Assembly (NCBI GenBank): GCA_045648425.1
Contig: JAZRNV010000135.1
Coordinates: 1 to 10,071, forward strand
Source: RGIG2206 sp045648425
GTDB taxonomy: Bacteria > Bacillota > Clostridia > Oscillospirales > Acutalibacteraceae
Direction of reading: 5' to 3'
DNA length: 10,071 bases
In this document: positions 9,938 through 10,071 of the stretch, one piece after another
Position numbering within the stretch: the first letter of the stretch is position 1
Layout: every line of letters begins with the position of its first letter
Made by a program: the position numbers and the translations under genes
The notes under the pieces: model-generated
Seen by the model: only the letters and a program-made list of their open reading frames with translations
Database searches by the model: none
Told to the model about the DNA's origin: nothing

Positions 9938-10071
9938 TCAAATTTTGGTCATCCACTTAGCAAAGGCCCAACCTGTCTGACCTTTGTATGTAGTGCGATT
10001 CCACCCGTTCTGATGTGCCGTAACCGTCACCCTTGACCCGTTAGGCATTGAGGCAAGGACTGCGGCCTTGT
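9938..10071 (-). CDS. Endolysin / cell-wall hydrolase, C-terminal SH3b domain (runs off right edge)
   Basis: The last 43 codons of a gene entering from the right edge are visible. They read KAAVLASMPNGSRVTVTAHQ, then NGWNRTTYKGQTGWAFAKWM and TKI, stop. This is a bacterial SH3 (SH3b) repeat: 'MP.GS.V.V....NGW.R..Y.G.TGW....' is the standard cell-wall-binding signature at the C-terminus of Firmicutes phage endolysins, usually behind an amidase or other catalytic domain. The catalytic part is outside the window, so the enzyme class is unknown. It is followed by a terminator and then the attachment site, the usual end of a phage late operon. Host-wall proteins also carry SH3b, but the position favours the phage lysin. 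Confidence 0.85.
   Translation of the reverse strand, partial: KAAVLASMPNGSRVTVTAHQNGWNRTTYKGQTGWAFAKWMTKI

Overview
This window is part of a temperate tailed-phage (siphovirus-type) genome from a Firmicutes host, most likely a Clostridia-class bacterium. That rests on strong AGGAGG-type ribosome sites, consensus sigma-A promoters and phage families typical of Gram-positive hosts: Gp157, an Rad52-like annealing protein, a G40P-type helicase loader, a DUF1492-like activator, a Tn916/phage-type integrase and an SH3b endolysin. No host gene is visible.

Layout. From about 6930 leftward to position 1, on the minus strand, runs one long early operon with overlapping or nearly touching genes. The order is a Cro-like HTH protein, a small HTH protein, a secreted 3D-domain protein, a small membrane protein, a putative DNA-binding protein with a clamp-binding-like motif, Gp157, an Rad52-like annealing protein, a replication initiator split by a frame break, a helicase loader, a RusA resolvase, a sigma-region-4-like activator, a zinc-ribbon protein, an N6A/N4C DNA methyltransferase and a second Cys-rich protein cut by the left edge. 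At 6875-7031 lies a divergent control region with two promoters and three operator-like sites. Rightward from it come a short CI-like repressor and an overlapping tyrosine integrase, ended by a hairpin terminator. Converging on them from the right is a cassette of five small unknown genes (8454-9494, minus strand) with its own promoter. Positions 9581-9801 look like a phage attachment site. Its 23-bp core matches the 3' end of a tmRNA (or tRNA) gene and is flanked on both sides by tandem 12-bp arm-type repeats. To its right are a terminator and the C-terminal SH3b repeat of a cell-wall hydrolase.

How it works together. The repressor and integrase share a transcript, so integration is tied to the lysogenic state. 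The leftward operon supplies replication and recombination functions. The origin probably lies inside the initiator gene as four 16-bp iterons next to an AT-rich stretch, as in lambda O. Because 16 is not a multiple of 3, iteron copy number sets the reading frame there. In this sequence the initiator's N- and C-terminal halves are out of frame, and one extra iteron would rejoin them. That is either a real rearrangement or an assembly collapse.

The attachment core has the endolysin end of the phage on one side and the integrase module on the other, with no intact tmRNA. The window therefore represents attP, i.e. a circular or unintegrated (or tandem) phage form, rather than a simple prophage end.
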